In this document: piece by piece, positions 44,319 to 53,464 of the stretch
Layout: each line of letters begins with the position of its first letter
Position numbering within the stretch: position 1 is the first letter of the stretch
Program-made: the position numbers and the translations under genes
The notes under the pieces: generated by a model
Databases searched by the model: none
Told to the model about the DNA's origin: nothing
The model's input: only the letters and a program-made list of their open reading frames with translations
Assembly: GCA_965279735.1 (NCBI GenBank)
Contig: OZ257260.1
Coordinates: 186,001-250,000, forward strand
Source: CAIUGU01 sp965279735
GTDB taxonomy: Bacteria > Pseudomonadota > Gammaproteobacteria > Steroidobacterales > Steroidobacteraceae
Reading direction: 5' to 3'
DNA length: 64,000 nucleotides

Positions 44319-46391
44319 ATGAATACGAATACGAATACGAACCTGGGTCGACTGCTCGCCTCGCTCGCGTTGGTGGTGCTGACGGGTTGCAGCAAGGGGC
44401 CGGTGACGGAGGTCGCCAATCCGGCGCCTGCAACCCTCTCTATCGCGGTGGACCAGGACCTGCCGCTGGCGGCGAACGGCACGCCCTTCGGCGCAGTGCT
44501 GTGGTTGCATCCCACCGATCCCGTCCACTCACTGATCGTCGGTGCATCGGGCAACGCCGGCGTGACGGTTGCCACGCTGGACGGGCAGCTGCGCGCTGGT
44601 TTCCCTGGCTTCGTGGCAGATGCCATCGCGCTCTCGTACGGTTTCGAGACAGGATCGGGTCAGGTGCCGCTGGTGGTCGTACATGACCGCGGTGCGGCCG
44701 CATTGCGCGCCTTCTCGATCGATCCGGAAACGTTCGAAGTGCGGGAACTCACGGCCGCGCCGTTGCTGTTGCAGACGGAGCTGACCGGACTGTGCCTGTA
44801 CCGCAGTCCGACCACCGGCAAGACCTATGCGTTCGTCGCTACGGATCCCGGCCAGCTGCAACAGTGGGAGCTCTCGCCACAGGGTGGTGCGGTGCGTGGG
44901 CGCCAAGTGCGCAATATTGCCGTCGGTGCGGGCGCCGGCTACTGCGTTGCCGATGACCGGGAGGAGGTGGTTTACGTAGCCGACGAAACAGTCGGCATCT
45001 GGCGCATTGCCGCTGAGCCCGAGGCCGATCCCGCAGACCGCGAATTGCTGGCCCTGACCGCACCGCGTGGATCTCTGGGCGAGGAAGTGAAGGGCCTCGC
45101 GCTGCGCCATGCCGCCACGGACACCTACTTGCTGGCCGCGGATGAGGACGCTGCGACCGTGCATGTCTTCAAGCTGCCTGAAGGCACGCACGTGGGTCAG
45201 TTCACGCTCGCCGGCGTGGAAGGCGCGAGTTTCGAATCGCTGTGGACAGGTTTCGCGCCCGCGCCGCGCGAGGCCGGGGCAGTGCTCGTACCGGACGAGG
45301 GAGGCAACGCTGCGTTCCGCATGCTGCGTTGGGATGCCATCGCCACCGCGCTGCAATTGCCGGTCGATGCGCCGTTCGATCCGCGCGAGGTGATGCCCAG
45401 CACCGTCCACACGGTGGAGCCTGCGGTTGAAACGGAACCGGTCGAGGACTATGGCGATGCGGCCGACGATCCGGCGATCTGGGTGCATCCAACCGACCCT
45501 GCACGCAGCCTCGTGATCGGTTCGCAGAAGAAACGCGGCATCGAAGTCTACGACCTGACCGGTAAGCGCTTGCAGGTACTCCCTGTGGGTCGGACGAACA
45601 ATGTCGATCTGCGCCAGGGCGTGCTGCTCGGCGGCAAGCGCCGGGACATCGTCGCGGGCTCGAACCGCGATGACCGGACGCTCACCTTGTACGAGGTCGA
45701 TCCTGCGTCGCGACGCCTCGCCGATGTGGCGGCGGCGCCGATTCCGACTGGCATGCGCGACCCCTATGGTCTGTGCATGTACCACAGTGCGAAGAGCGGA
45801 AAACTCTACGTATTCATCAACAATCCGGATGCCGGCGAATTTCGCCAGTGGGAGATCGAAGCCAGCGGTGCGAAACTCACCGCCAGGCTGGTACGTGAGT
45901 TCACTGTTGGTACGCAGTCCGAAGGCTGCGTGGCTGATGACGAGGCCGGCGCGCTATACATTGCGGAGGAAGACGTCGGGTTGTGGCGCTATGCGGCGGA
46001 ACCAGATGGCGCCACGGAGCGTCGGCAGGTGGATGCCGTTGCTGAAACAGGTCGCTTGATGGCGGACGTCGAGGGAGTGGCTATCTTCCGCGGCAAGGAT
46101 GGCGCGGGATTCCTGGTTGTGTCGAACCAGGGCGCCGACAACTACGCCGTCTACCGCCGCGAAGGCGACAACGCCTTCGTCGGGTTCTTTTCCATCGTTG
46201 CCAACGATGAGCTCGGTATCGACGGGGCGTCGGAAACCGATGGACTGGAGGTGACCGCTGCGCCGCTGGGCCGGTCCTTCCCGCAGGGCATGCTCGTGGT
46301 GCAGGACGGCCGCAATATCACCCCGGTGGAGCGACAGAACTTCAAGCTCGTTCGCTGGGAGCGTGTGATAGCGGCGATGGGCCTGCAGTAG
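44319..46391 (+). CDS. lipoprotein phytase with two beta-propeller phytase domains
   Basis: A 690-residue phytase lipoprotein: lipobox LTGC with Cys24. Two beta-propeller phytase (BPP) domains run about 40-355 and 370-690. The C-terminal domain has the catalytic DDPAIWVHPTDP and GRTNNVDLRQG. The N-terminal domain has GAVLWLHPTDP but lacks the acidic DD and the NNVD motif, so it is probably inactive and may bind. Such dual-domain phytases release phosphate from phytate. The ATG at 44319 is followed by three AATACG repeats giving NTNTNTN. Confidence 0.9.
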   Translation: MNTNTNTNLGRLLASLALVVLTGCSKGPVTEVANPAPATLSIAVDQDLPLAANGTPFGAVLWLHPTDPVHSLIVGASGNAGVTVATLDGQLRAGFPGFVADAIALSYGFETGSGQVPLVVVHDRGAAALRAFSIDPETFEVRELTAAPLLLQTELTGLCLYRSPTTGKTYAFVATDPGQLQQWELSPQGGAVRGRQVRNIAVGAGAGYCVADDREEVVYVADETVGIWRIAAEPEADPADRELLALTAPRGSLGEEVKGLALRHAATDTYLLAADEDAATVHVFKLPEGTHVGQFTLAGVEGASFESLWTGFAPAPREAGAVLVPDEGGNAAFRMLRWDAIATALQLPVDAPFDPREVMPSTVHTVEPAVETEPVEDYGDAADDPAIWVHPTDPARSLVIGSQKKRGIEVYDLTGKRLQVLPVGRTNNVDLRQGVLLGGKRRDIVAGSNRDDRTLTLYEVDPASRRLADVAAAPIPTGMRDPYGLCMYHSAKSGKLYVFINNPDAGEFRQWEIEASGAKLTARLVREFTVGTQSEGCVADDEAGALYIAEEDVGLWRYAAEPDGATERRQVDAVAETGRLMADVEGVAIFRGKDGAGFLVVSNQGADNYAVYRREGDNAFVGFFSIVANDELGIDGASETDGLEVTAAPLGRSFPQGMLVVQDGRNITPVERQNFKLVRWERVIAAMGLQ

Positions 46392-46519
46392 CCACACCAG
46401 ATCGTCAGGCCCTGATTCCCGGAACCCGTGCGAAGCGGAACGAGTTTGCACTGATCAACCGATCAGCCAGTGGCCTCCGGTGCAGGACTTGAGCCGCTTG
46501 AACCCGCTTGCGGTTGGGG

Positions 46520-47173
46520 TCACTTGGCGGCGGGCGATTTTGCGGCGATCTGACGCAGCGCTCGCTCGAACACGTCACTCGGCTGCCCACCGGAAATCAG
46601 ATGTTTGCGGTCGATGATGACCGCGGGAACGGAGTTGATGCCGGCCTCTTGCCAGTAACGCTCGGCCTGACGAACCTCGTCGGCAAACTCGCCGGCCTCC
46701 AGGACTTCTCGCGCACGCTCCGGGGATAGACCCGCCGCTACGGCGAGTTCGACCAGAACAGTGCGGTCGCTGATGTTGCGACCATCGCCGTGATACGCAG
46801 CGAGTAACGCGAGCTTCAGTTTGCGCTGCGAACCGGCCGCGCCTTCGACGCTCGCCCAGAAGAGCAGCCGATGCGCATCGAACGTGTTCCAGACGTGCGT
46901 GCGTGGACCGAAGGTGAAGCCCTCGGCTGCACCCCGCTCGACGATGCGAGCCCGATTCACGGCAATCTGCTCAGGCCCGATGCCGTACTTCTCGCTGAGA
47001 TACTGTTCCGCATCCGCGCCTTCGGGCGGCATCGCCGGATTCAGCTCGAAAGGCTGCAGGTTGACCTCGATGGCGCCGAGATCGTCGCCAATTCTGGCAA
47101 GCGCATGTTCGAGGGCGCTGACGCCGATCGCGCACCAGGGACATGCCACATCTGAAACCACTTCGATCTGCAT
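46520..47173 (-). CDS. DsbA-family oxidoreductase (FrnE-like)
   Basis: A 217-residue thioredoxin-fold protein of the DsbA/FrnE type with CPWC at residues 11-14 in VVSDVACPWCAIGV. Typical FrnE features are FELNPAMPPEG, and VPAVIIDRKHLISGGQP near the C-terminus. It has no signal peptide, so it is a cytoplasmic redox or isomerase-like protein. GAGGT precedes the ATG at 47173; the frame extends seven codons upstream. Confidence 0.88.
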   Translation of the reverse strand: MQIEVVSDVACPWCAIGVSALEHALARIGDDLGAIEVNLQPFELNPAMPPEGADAEQYLSEKYGIGPEQIAVNRARIVERGAAEGFTFGPRTHVWNTFDAHRLLFWASVEGAAGSQRKLKLALLAAYHGDGRNISDRTVLVELAVAAGLSPERAREVLEAGEFADEVRQAERYWQEAGINSVPAVIIDRKHLISGGQPSDVFERALRQIAAKSPAAK

Positions 47174-47360
47174 CTCGATACCTCGCCCGTTCAACTTTGC
47201 CGCTACAGCATCGGCAAATGGTTTGGGAAGCCGGATACTACTCTTGCCAAGGCCCGGCTAAAACGTCGAAAAAGTGCAGGCGAGGAGCTCTCAACGCCCC
47301 GTGACAAGGAACGCGGGAAGCTCGGCGTGGCGTGATGCGGGCTGTCCCCCGACAGTCATC

Positions 47361-48296
47361 TTAGTAGCAGAAGCTTCCGCCCATGCTGGAGGGTCCCGCA
47401 TCAGCACCGCCGCGGGCCGCGCAGTCCGAGGCTGGACCGACGGTGTAATCGCGCAGGCCATCGAAGTAGATGCCGTGCTGCTGCTCCCGGCCTCCGCCGT
47501 CGATGACCGCAGCCGCCTCCGGTGTTAGCGACGGTGCTGACCAGTCGCCCCCGCTTCGGCCCCGGGAAAAGTACGCCCGGATCATCGCCAGGTCAGCAGC
47601 GAACTGAGCGTCACGCTCGGCGCGAGTGGTTGCGTTGATGCGGTCCTCGTCGATGAGTTCGCCGGTCAGCGCGTCGATGTTCACGGCTTTCGAATCCGCC
47701 AGCGTGTGATCACCACGGAAGGTCCAGATGAGCAGCGGCACCGTAGGATCCTTTGTGCCCACCTTAAGTTCGATCGAATGCGCCCGCGTAAGACCCGCGC
47801 GACGGGCGAGCTGATACGCGTCCTCCATGCCCACCTGCACCCCGAACAAGGGTGTCGGCACGAAGCCATGACTCGGCGGCGGTCGATCGATGAACTGTGG
47901 CGCGAAGGTGGCCTCGATGGCGGCCTTCATCATGTCCTCGACCCCAGCCTGGCGCATGGCTTCCTGTTGCTCTGCAGAAATGGTTTGTTCGGCGTTTGCC
48001 CAGGTGACGGCAAGTCCCTTGCGCGCTTTCGGGAGATAGAACTGATAGGTGACGGCGGTCACCGCGGCGGAGTTCACGTCCGGGAGCTGCACATCGATCT
48101 CGGTGAGGTAAGCGGGTTCACCACGCTTCGCGACCAGGTGGATCGTGGTCTGTGCGAGTTCCAGCACGCCCACCGGCCAGCGCTGGTCGTCTACCTCCAG
48201 GCGGGGTGAGCCGGTTTCAGCCGTGTCCTTAGAAGAACAACCGGCAGAGCAAAATGCGAAGGCGAGCCCGAGGGCACAAACCGTGAGTCTCGGCAC
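47361..48296 (-). CDS. lipoprotein of unknown function
   Basis: A 311-residue lipoprotein: SAGC lipobox with Cys20. A beta-rich mature part has VGVQVGMEDAYQLARRAGLT and LLIWTFRGDHTLADS; the tail is Gly/Ser rich (GGADAGPSSMGGSFCY) with a C-terminal cysteine pair. I recognise no family. It is divergent from the 2OG oxygenase across a 200-base gap. Confidence 0.7.
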   Translation of the reverse strand: MPRLTVCALGLAFAFCSAGCSSKDTAETGSPRLEVDDQRWPVGVLELAQTTIHLVAKRGEPAYLTEIDVQLPDVNSAAVTAVTYQFYLPKARKGLAVTWANAEQTISAEQQEAMRQAGVEDMMKAAIEATFAPQFIDRPPPSHGFVPTPLFGVQVGMEDAYQLARRAGLTRAHSIELKVGTKDPTVPLLIWTFRGDHTLADSKAVNIDALTGELIDEDRINATTRAERDAQFAADLAMIRAYFSRGRSGGDWSAPSLTPEAAAVIDGGGREQQHGIYFDGLRDYTVGPASDCAARGGADAGPSSMGGSFCY

Positions 48297-48496
48297 GCGC
48301 GAGTTCTCCCGAAAAAGTGGAAAGGGAAGGGTAGCGGGGTCGGTTCGTCAGTCTGATACGTTACTCGCCCTTGACCTGCGAGTGGGCTTTGCCGTGTACT
48401 CGACACCGGTTTTTGGGACGCGCCCTCCATCAGCCTGAACGTCAAGTTTGACCTTCGACCGCAACTGTAGCCAATTGCCGGATTGATTCTGTACGC

Positions 48497-49192
48497 ATGA
48501 GTGAACTCATCGAAGTATACGACGGGGCCCTGTCGCGGGGAGTCTGTGAGGTTCTGATCAAGCAGTTCGAAGCCAGCCACCACATCGGGCCGGGACACAC
48601 CGGGCACGGTGTGGACATACGGAAAAAGGACAGCCTTGATATCACGATCAGCCACCATCCGGAGTGGCGCGACACGGAGCGCCGTTTTCAGGAAAATGTT
48701 TTTGGGCATCTCGCGCTTTACTTGAACAAGTATCGCTCGTTACTGGCGGGTGCGCAGTCCTTCACGATTTCGCATCCGGTGACGGCGCGGCAGGTCGAAC
48801 TTCGGCTGGACAATTTCGACGAAGTTGGGGTGCCCCATCTCCTCTCGCTGGCGAGACTCGCCTATCGCATCGGACAGATCAACATCCAGAAATACCTTCG
48901 CGGGAAGGGTGGGTACCACCACTGGCATTCGGAAATTTATCCTGAGGGTGATGCCCTGGAGCGCGTGCTGCTTTTCCAGTACTACCTGAACGACGTGGCA
49001 GAAGGCGGGGAAACGGATTTCCTTTACCAGAAGCGTCGTATTGAACCCCGGGCTGGGCGATTGATCATTGCGCCTGCCGGCTTTACCCATACGCACAAGG
49101 GAGATGTCCCGATTTCCGGCGACAAGCTGATCGCAACATCGTGGGTGCTCTTCCAGAAGTCCGACGTGATGCTGCGCCAGTTGAAAGAGTAA
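48497..49192 (+). CDS. 2OG-Fe(II) oxygenase
   Basis: A 231-residue oxygenase with the double-stranded beta-helix of the prolyl-hydroxylase type. The iron ligands are in HHWHSEIYPEG and GFTHTHKGD; His144 and Glu146 form an HxE rather than the usual HxD, with His198 or His200 as the third. LATSWV and Lys210 are candidate 2OG contacts. It hydroxylates an unknown substrate. No strong ribosome site precedes the ATG. Cytoplasmic. Confidence 0.85.
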   Translation: MSELIEVYDGALSRGVCEVLIKQFEASHHIGPGHTGHGVDIRKKDSLDITISHHPEWRDTERRFQENVFGHLALYLNKYRSLLAGAQSFTISHPVTARQVELRLDNFDEVGVPHLLSLARLAYRIGQINIQKYLRGKGGYHHWHSEIYPEGDALERVLLFQYYLNDVAEGGETDFLYQKRRIEPRAGRLIIAPAGFTHTHKGDVPISGDKLIATSWVLFQKSDVMLRQLKE

Positions 49193-49292
49193 GCGAAGCC
49201 GGTGTCAGGTACACGTCTCGGAGCCGGGCTTGGACTGCAATCTCGATTGCGTGAAGCTGCCAGACCAAACCCGGTTGGAAACCACGAAGCTG

Positions 49293-49790
49293 TCAGTGCG
49301 TCGCGTCCAGATGCTCGGCCATTTTCTCGTGGGCCTTCAGTGTCGGCAGTGTCTTCGCAGCAAACGCGGCCAATTCCGAATCGCTGGATTTAGCGGCATC
49401 AGTGAACAGCTTTACCGACTCTTCATGATCTTCTTCCATCCGGTCGCTGTAAGCGTCGTCGAAATCCTTGCCAGTCTTGTTCTTGAGCTTCTCCACGACC
49501 TCGAGCTGCGAGTCCGTCAACTTTCCCGAGGGAATGAGCTTCTTCCTGTCGGCCATTGCCTTGAGTTCTGCCCCCAGTTTTCCGTGATCGGTCACCATCT
49601 GCTGTGCGAAAGTCTTGATGTCCGCATCATTCGATTTCTGCAGCGCGAGCTTGCTTAGCTCGACTTCAGCCATGCCGGCCTCGGAAGCTTTGGTCACAAA
49701 TTCCTGCGGGCTCATCTCGCTCGCGGCCAATGCCATTGACGAAATGGCCAGGGAAATCGCGAGGCCTGATATTCCATGTAGCTTCTGCAT
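49293..49790 (-). CDS. secreted DUF4142 family protein
   Basis: A 165-residue exported helical protein of the DUF4142 family. The core is FVTKASEAGMAEVELSKLAL, then IKTFAQQMVTDHGKLGAEL and DAYSDRMEEDHEESVKLF; a histidine-rich tail ends the protein. Members are four-helix, ferritin-like outer or periplasmic proteins of unknown role, often stress linked. CAGGAG precedes the ATG at 49790, and the signal ends MALAAS. Confidence 0.9.
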   Translation of the reverse strand: MQKLHGISGLAISLAISSMALAASEMSPQEFVTKASEAGMAEVELSKLALQKSNDADIKTFAQQMVTDHGKLGAELKAMADRKKLIPSGKLTDSQLEVVEKLKNKTGKDFDDAYSDRMEEDHEESVKLFTDAAKSSDSELAAFAAKTLPTLKAHEKMAEHLDATH

Positions 49791-49992
49791 TACGTGCTCC
49801 TGAGGATTCTTTATAGAGGTCGTACAATGCAGTTCGCGCACTGGTCAGGGTAGCGGTGCATTCCGCCAACGCACGGCGGACGAGTCCTACACCCGAATGG
49901 AGCGCCTTGTAGTCGCCAGGCAGAATCGAATGGGCTATGCCGCAACCCTTGGGGCCAGCAGGTCGCCTGAAGCAGGGACACTCAAGAACGCA

Positions 49993-51822
49993 ATGACCAT
50001 AAGAATACTGATGGCACTCTGGCTTTCTGCGACCGCTGTCGATGGCGTGCATGCTGCGGCCCCACTCGACATTGCCTCGTCTTACGCCTTCCTGGTGAGC
50101 GACATGAAGGATGGCGGCGTGCTTTACACGGCGACGGCGGGCTCGCTGAAAGGATTGTCCCTGCCCTTGAGTTTTCGTGACTCCGCGGATTACTGGGGGA
50201 TGCACGTTTGCCGCTTTCCGTCCCGTGATTGTGCAGTGACAGATCGATATCAACCTGCCGACTACTCACTCGCGCCAGACAAGGGTGTGCCCGGCGAGCT
50301 TCAGACAGAGCGCGTCAATATCCATAACGGCGCGAACATCTACGATGCCGCGACGTGGCAGATAGCGGTAACCCTGGGCAATGTGCGAAACGGACTCAAG
50401 AGCGGTGTGCGGGAGGAGGGATACCAGCTCGCAAGCAATCAGAACCGGTTGTTGTCCGAAGGACATGATGGCAATGCGGTTGATGCCGTGCGTGGCGCGA
50501 ATCGCGCGACGACCAAAGAGAACGTGTTCCGCTATGACGGCGAGACGATCCGGAACCCGGCGATGGCGTTCTCGTTCCGGATGCTGGGGCGGAGCTGGCT
50601 TTCCGATGATCCCTTCCTCGGGACACAGTACGCAGCGCTGATCAACGCAAGCGGTCTTCCGCCCACCAATCCTGCGTATGCGAAAGGCAGGATCAACTGG
50701 ACTGACTGGAAACCCGTCACCGGCGAAAATGCCTGGGCGTTCCTGCTCGGGCCCCTGCACTCCGCAAATCTTTACCATCTCGAGCAGCGCAAGAGTGCGT
50801 TCGTGCCGTTTCAGGATGCAGCGACCCAGAACGCGCTCTCCATACTCCCCGCGTTCTCGGCGATGCAGTCTCCTTTGGGAGGCGTCTACTACGCACCCCA
50901 GGGAACGATGAGCAACATCGCCGACATCCCGGTGAATCCTTTTGAGGTCGCGCTTGAAAACAACTTCTCGCTCTACGCGGGCCTCAGGTTGCTCGATGAC
51001 ACGCTCAAGTCGACGCTGAAGAACCAGCAGCTCACGCAGGCGGAAAAAGCGTCCCTCGCTTCTGCGCAGAAAATCATTGCAGTACTGATCAACGGCGGAA
51101 TCGATCGGGGCAGGCAGACTGCGGGCCTGCTGTCGTTCTTCAGAAACCAGGCATGGCGCGAAGATGGCTTTGTCCAGGGCGGCATCGCAAATGATCCTGC
51201 GCGGCCCGATTCGTGGGTGCCCACCCTTTCTCCACAGGCTGTTGATGTGAACACGTGGGGCATCGCGGCCCTCGGCCCCGCGAAGATCGACGAATGGTTT
51301 GGTTTCGCTGCCTCATTCAAGGTCTGGCAGAAGGTAAAGACCTGGGGTGGCTACGGAGTCGGAAAAACGCTTTGGGGCGTCGGGTACTCGGACAAGGACG
51401 GGAATGGAATGCTCGGGAGCGGCGACTACCAGCAGGGCGTGCTTTCGGCGGAGTGGACGGCTGGCGCCATCAATATGGTCCGGAGCCAGATTGCGCACTA
51501 CCAGACGATCGAGGCCGGATCAGCCAACCATGCGAATGCGCGGAAAATACTGATCGAGCTTGAGCAGGACGAGAAGACAATGCTTGAGTCCCTGCAGACG
51601 CTCCGGCTTGATCGCTATACCGAAGTCGATTTTCCCGGCAAGCCAGGCCAGTTCAGTGCTCTCATCAACCTCAGGACGGCGCCGTATCTCTACGCGAGCC
51701 GGCGGCACTTCATTCCTTTCGGCTGGTTCGCAAATCCTTTGCCCAGCACCTGTTCCACGGCGTGGGTAGTCATGCTTGCCAACCACTTTGATCCGTTCGG
51801 AGTGGGTGGAGCACCGAACTAG
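49993..51822 (+). CDS. secreted protein of about 609 residues, possible alpha/alpha-toroid
   Basis: A large exported protein, signal ending GVHAAAP. The sequence has repeated helical pairs and aromatic motifs (SPQAVDVNTWGIAALGP, WFGFAASFKVWQKVKTWGG, GDYQQGVLSAEWTAGAINM) that suggest an (alpha/alpha)-toroid of the kind seen in glycoside hydrolases and lyases, but I cannot name a family with confidence. The start at 49993 is chosen for the signal peptide; its ribosome site is weak. A longer frame begins at 49897. Confidence 0.7.
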   Translation: MTIRILMALWLSATAVDGVHAAAPLDIASSYAFLVSDMKDGGVLYTATAGSLKGLSLPLSFRDSADYWGMHVCRFPSRDCAVTDRYQPADYSLAPDKGVPGELQTERVNIHNGANIYDAATWQIAVTLGNVRNGLKSGVREEGYQLASNQNRLLSEGHDGNAVDAVRGANRATTKENVFRYDGETIRNPAMAFSFRMLGRSWLSDDPFLGTQYAALINASGLPPTNPAYAKGRINWTDWKPVTGENAWAFLLGPLHSANLYHLEQRKSAFVPFQDAATQNALSILPAFSAMQSPLGGVYYAPQGTMSNIADIPVNPFEVALENNFSLYAGLRLLDDTLKSTLKNQQLTQAEKASLASAQKIIAVLINGGIDRGRQTAGLLSFFRNQAWREDGFVQGGIANDPARPDSWVPTLSPQAVDVNTWGIAALGPAKIDEWFGFAASFKVWQKVKTWGGYGVGKTLWGVGYSDKDGNGMLGSGDYQQGVLSAEWTAGAINMVRSQIAHYQTIEAGSANHANARKILIELEQDEKTMLESLQTLRLDRYTEVDFPGKPGQFSALINLRTAPYLYASRRHFIPFGWFANPLPSTCSTAWVVMLANHFDPFGVGGAPN

Positions 51823-51895
51823 TCGCGCAATCCGGTCGCATGACAAAAAGCGACACGGACCCGGTTCCGGCTACCGGGCGCGAAAATTCCGCGAA

Positions 51896-53017
51896 TCACC
51901 GGGGAGCGTAGCTCTTGGTCAATGCGTTGCGCGCATTCGTCACGGTGAATGAGCCGTCCTTGCTCGCGGCGATCTTGATCCAGTAGGCCGGGCCATTGTG
52001 CACAGGGGCGCCACCACCGGGCGGCGGGGCGGGTGCAGCGCCTGCAACAGGGGGCGGCGGCACAAAGGGTTCGATCGGCATCGCGGCCAGCGGCTCATCG
52101 ACGCCGTTGGCGATGAACATCCCCGGGACGGTGTATTCCTGACCGCTCAATTGCGAAAAATGCAGCTGCCACAAATCTTCGAGCCCCGGCGAAGTGAGCA
52201 GTGTCTTCATCGCCTCCGGTTGCCCCCCTTTGCGGGTGCCGTTGTTCATCACCATCACGCGTGGAGCGAGGGCATGGACGAGGATCGGCGAGTTCGAAAT
52301 CGCCTGTCCATGATGAGAGACCACGAACAAGTCGACAGCCCCGAGCCGGTTGGCGGGACACATCAGGTCGTGCTCCTTGTTCCAGGTGAGATCGCCAAGG
52401 TGCACGGCACGGAAACGCCCGAAGGTGATGTGCGTGCCGACCGACTGCGCGTTTTCGGATGGGTCGGGATCCTTCGGCATATAGGCGGCGCAGTACGGGT
52501 TGGCGCGTCCGGCGCCGGCTAGCGGCGACTTCAACACCTGTCCGGCGGAAGCAACGACGCGCACATCGACTCCCGCGAGCGTCACGCGATCGCCCGGCTT
52601 CACGACCGTGTGCTTCGAGTTTGCGTAGAGTCCCGGGTAGACGTCTTTCAGGAATGCGTCGGTCGCCGCATTCGATTGCACGTTGGCGCCGTGATCGATG
52701 AACTCGCGGATCGGCACCTGCTTCGCTACCTCCGCCATCCCGCCGAAGTGATCGCCGTGATAGTGGGTCGTGATTAGGTGGTCGATCTGCGTCACACCGG
52801 CATCCTTGATCGCCGCAATGATGCGGTCGGCATCACGTATCGCACCCGCACCACCGTTTCCGGTATCGATCAGCAGCGACTGCCCAGATGGCGCGACAAA
52901 CAGGGTCGCGTTGCCACCTTCGACGTCGATGACGTAGATATCAAGCGTATTTCGCGTCTGCGCCGAGGCCAGTGCGACGGGCAACGCTGCAATCGCCAGA
53001 CAGAGAAATCGACGCAT
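51896..53017 (-). CDS. exported metallo-beta-lactamase-fold hydrolase
   Basis: A 373-residue MBL-fold protein with the zinc motif THYHGDH (His85-x-His87-x-Asp89-His90) and AVHLGDLTWN and FVVSHHGQAI for the later ligands. The region after about 310 is Pro/Ala/Gly rich. It resembles ComEC/Rec2-like secreted hydrolases. A signal peptide ends ASAQTR. It follows the 128-residue gene at 53437 by 33 bases, and the two are likely cotranscribed. Confidence 0.88.
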   Translation of the reverse strand: MRRFLCLAIAALPVALASAQTRNTLDIYVIDVEGGNATLFVAPSGQSLLIDTGNGGAGAIRDADRIIAAIKDAGVTQIDHLITTHYHGDHFGGMAEVAKQVPIREFIDHGANVQSNAATDAFLKDVYPGLYANSKHTVVKPGDRVTLAGVDVRVVASAGQVLKSPLAGAGRANPYCAAYMPKDPDPSENAQSVGTHITFGRFRAVHLGDLTWNKEHDLMCPANRLGAVDLFVVSHHGQAISNSPILVHALAPRVMVMNNGTRKGGQPEAMKTLLTSPGLEDLWQLHFSQLSGQEYTVPGMFIANGVDEPLAAMPIEPFVPPPPVAGAAPAPPPGGGAPVHNGPAYWIKIAASKDGSFTVTNARNALTKSYAPR

Positions 53018-53050
53018 GGGAACTCCTCAGGAAGGCAATCATGAATCCCG

Positions 53051-53437
53051 TCAGTTGCGCCGGTCCTTCACTTGATCCGATGGCAACGGCGCGAAGATCC
53101 GCCACGCCTGGGTGGGATGAGCCAGTGCCCAGAATGGCGCCAGTAAACCCGGCCAGACAACAGGCGTGTCGGGCACCAGATCTCTTGCGCCTTCCACTTT
53201 CACCTCGTCAAAATTTGCGTCCACGGTCCCCTTGACCAGCCGATCGAGTTCGTCGGCGGAGAGGATTTTGGTGATGTCGGGCGCCTTGAGATCCAATGGT
53301 TTTTTCGGAGGTGAAACTTCTTGCCCGGCGAGCTTCGGTTCCTGCTCGGCAGCATGGATTGTCATGCACATGAACATGACAACCACGAAACCGATTGAGC
53401 TGGGGATTCCGCGCAACAGGGATGGGGACCGTTCCAT
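53051..53437 (-). CDS. small exported protein of unknown function
   Basis: A 128-residue frame with a signal peptide (GFVVVMFMCMTIHAAEQ). The mature part has PPKKPLDLKAPDITKILSADE, a proline/lysine linker, then a C-terminal segment PFWALAHPTQAWRIF. GGGAAACGGGA precedes the ATG. It lies between two MBL genes on the same strand, 33 bases before the downstream one, so an accessory role is plausible. No family is recognised. Confidence 0.6.
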   Translation of the reverse strand: MERSPSLLRGIPSSIGFVVVMFMCMTIHAAEQEPKLAGQEVSPPKKPLDLKAPDITKILSADELDRLVKGTVDANFDEVKVEGARDLVPDTPVVWPGLLAPFWALAHPTQAWRIFAPLPSDQVKDRRN

Positions 53438-53464
53438 GTTCCCGTTTCCCTTTGCCGTGTGCCG

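Noticed and set aside
44322..44339. AATACG hexamer repeats as a phase-variation switch
   Set aside because: Units of six bases keep the reading frame, so copy-number change would only alter the length of an Asn-Thr tail.
44529..45785. A 418-codon minus-strand frame
   Set aside because: It is antisense to the phytase, which has intact catalytic motifs.
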